Shown one piece after another: positions 13,401 through 13,566 of a DNA stretch of 13,566 bases. Location: positions 1 to 13,566 of the forward strand of contig JADZBZ010000364.1 in assembly GCA_020851835.1 (NCBI GenBank), read 5' to 3'. The translations under genes were made by a program, and so were the position numbers. This DNA comes from Acidobacteriota bacterium. Its GTDB lineage: Bacteria > Acidobacteriota > Vicinamibacteria > Vicinamibacterales > UBA2999. Position 1 is the first letter of the stretch, and every line of letters begins with the position of its first letter. The notes beneath the pieces were generated by a model. It did not search any database, was not told the DNA's origin, and saw only the letters and a list, made by a program, of their open reading frames with translations.

Positions 13401-13566
13401 CGTCGAACCCCGCGAGCGTCGCCGTGATGGTCTGGTCGGCGCCCTTGGGGACGGTGGCATCACCGGGCGTGACGTCGATGCGGTAAGGTGCCGCGGCTTC
13501 CAGGCTCCGCGAAATGGCGAAGAGGGCCGACAGGGTCTGGCGCAGGACGGCCGGCCCGATCGTGAA
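10453..13566 (-). CDS. DUF4175-type envelope protein with beta domains, coiled coil and collagen-like tract (5' end missing)
   Basis: The frame is open to the right edge, giving 1037 visible residues with the start outside the window; the internal GTG at 13383 is not the start. From the N-terminal side: Ig-like beta repeats (about 13500-12560) including YRFPAYTGLEP and RAEDDYAVKNLELVYSVNGG, both typical of DUF4175. A ten-glycine run follows (about 12504-12533), then GALSQQQRQIIAGTFNMQR. From about 12500 to 11110 is a very long Glu/Gln/Arg/Ala-rich coiled coil, interrupted by a second glycine run near 12107-12126. Next comes a collagen-like Gly-X-Y tract (10909-11106), a Gly/Trp-rich patch (GGAWGGGPWGDRR), and a final helical domain with DDIRQFRGEARRWLGEAQAL. 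The family usually has N-terminal membrane helices, which would lie outside the window, so it is probably membrane-anchored with a long extracytoplasmic rod. Its stop overlaps the DUF4159 start by 4 nt. No enzymatic function is apparent. Confidence 0.87.
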   Translation of the reverse strand, partial: FTIGPAVLRQTLSALFAISRSLEAAAPYRIDVTPGDATVPKGADQTITATLAGFDAAEAAVVFRHGTQASFERLPMLKGDDGSYEGLLFDLGDHVEYFVEASGVRSKMFTLKVVELPYVKKLDLEYRFPAYTGLEPRTVEDGGDIVVLAGTDVGFTITPTMASKGGRLLIGEKESVPLMAGADGTLSARFTVREDGFYRVELEGPGGERVTASPQYTIDILSDQTPTVSLAKPGRDTDATPVQEFAVEVRAEDDYAVKNLELVYSVNGGPEKTVRLFEGRQALAEVTAGHTFYLEELGVKAGDAVSYYARATDNNQVAGPQRATSDMYFLRIRPFNKDFKPATSMGGGGGGGGGGMDQVGALSQQQRQIIAGTFNMQRDRKQTSNDKFREGMTVLTLSQSRLREQVDGLVERMSSRLVTPDPSFQKIAALLPQASESMKAAEGKLQTQSPDGALPPEQRALQLLQQAEEEFELQVQTQQNAGGGGGGGAGSIAEDLADLFKMELDRMANQYETNQRSSQQAGDQRIDELAEKLKELARRQEQEIERQRRMAAGQAPRGNSSELQRALAEQAEEAARQLERLSRDQNRQDLAATARQLKDAADAMRRAAANGDAGAQGQAAAAAERLREAQRQLERSQGDRTSRDVRDAQRQAEEIGREQREIAEDVNDLPNAGADRQGRGQLVGQRKDALEQKVAGLEQQLDRLANETARSAKDASRKLAEAANGIRENQIKEKIRYSKRAAQGGAPEEFARNLEAQIGVNIDQLREQLNEAASAAGQVGQNRGADALDRARELARSAESLGRRMEERARQGQNDRDAQQGRDGQPGREGQPGKAGQQGQQGQAGQQGQAGQQGQAGQQGQAGQQGQAGQQGQAGEQGRQGQGGQQSQAGTADGQSGGGDARGGAWGGGPWGDRRAGDYYTGDDIRQFRGEARRWLGEAQALRDMLRAEGVDARELDEIMRRMRELDSERVYKDVRELERLQSFVAEGSKRFEYNLRRQAGADADRAVVAGSEDVPPEFRSLVEEYYRSLSRGRSQK
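10909..11106 (-). other. Collagen-like Gly-X-Y tract within the DUF4175 protein
   Basis: Twenty-two uninterrupted Gly-X-Y triplets, starting GRD-GQP-GRE-GQP-GKA, then repeated GQQ-GQA, and ending GEQ-GRQ-GQG-GQQ. The Y position is mostly Gln or Ala and proline is rare (two triplets), so it may be a flexible hydrophilic spacer, or it may form a triple helix as in some bacterial collagen-like proteins. The sequence alone cannot decide. Confidence 0.7.
10954..11043 (+). repeat. 18-bp tandem repeat, five units, coding for GQQGQA hexapeptides
   Basis: Units start at 10954, 10972, 10990, 11008 and 11026, and the last two are identical (TTGCTGCCCAGCCTGACC). The others differ at one to three positions, and a diverged sixth unit follows at 11044. 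The 18-bp period keeps the minus-strand frame, so gain or loss of units changes only the length of the Gly-X-Y tract. Confidence 0.9.

Overview
This is a GC-rich bacterial window with short intergenic gaps. It holds nine genes or clear gene fragments plus the large visible part of a tenth. The gene set is a homodimeric AceE-type pyruvate dehydrogenase, a family 5 uracil-DNA glycosylase, an AAA+/VWA pair, and a DUF4159 gene beside a DUF4175-type coiled-coil gene. Together with the base composition this best fits Acidobacteriota, perhaps a Vicinamibacteria-like lineage. That placement is an inference from gene families and neighbourhood style. No rRNA, tRNA, CRISPR array, phage gene or insertion sequence was seen.

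Layout. (1) Positions 1-4155, minus strand: an aceE-aceF-lpd operon for the pyruvate dehydrogenase complex, with 23-nt gaps between genes; lpd is cut by the window edge. (2) 4206-4991, plus: a family 5 uracil-DNA glycosylase, divergent from aceE. (3) 5121-5987, minus: a cytoplasmic glycerophosphodiester phosphodiesterase, convergent with the glycosylase gene, with a strong hairpin between them. (4) 6005-9529, plus: an operon-like set of three genes encoding a ChlI/MoxR-like AAA+ ATPase, a VWA protein with an intact MIDAS motif, and a free-standing LON substrate-binding-domain protein. (5) 9620-13566, minus: a very long DUF4175-type envelope protein (5' end outside the window) whose stop overlaps the start of a secreted DUF4159 protein by 4 nt.

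How the parts may work together. The first operon oxidises pyruvate to acetyl-CoA. The AAA+/VWA pair resembles the ATPase plus VWA-adaptor machines (ChlI/ChlD, CbbQ/CbbO, NorQ/NorD, RavA/ViaA) that remodel or load metal onto partner proteins. A LON-type recognition domain in the same transcription unit suggests a substrate-selection role. DUF4159 and DUF4175 genes often occur with MoxR, DUF58 and BatA genes in envelope-associated clusters, so such genes probably lie beyond the right edge.

Most notable observations: two divergent gene pairs that appear to share overlapping -10 elements, three of the four starts looking leaderless; a decayed duplicate of the DUF4159 3' end just downstream of the intact gene; a 22-triplet collagen-like Gly-X-Y tract grown from an 18-bp tandem repeat inside the DUF4175 protein; and the AAA+/VWA/LON-domain module, whose ATPase has Asn where Walker B usually has Asp.
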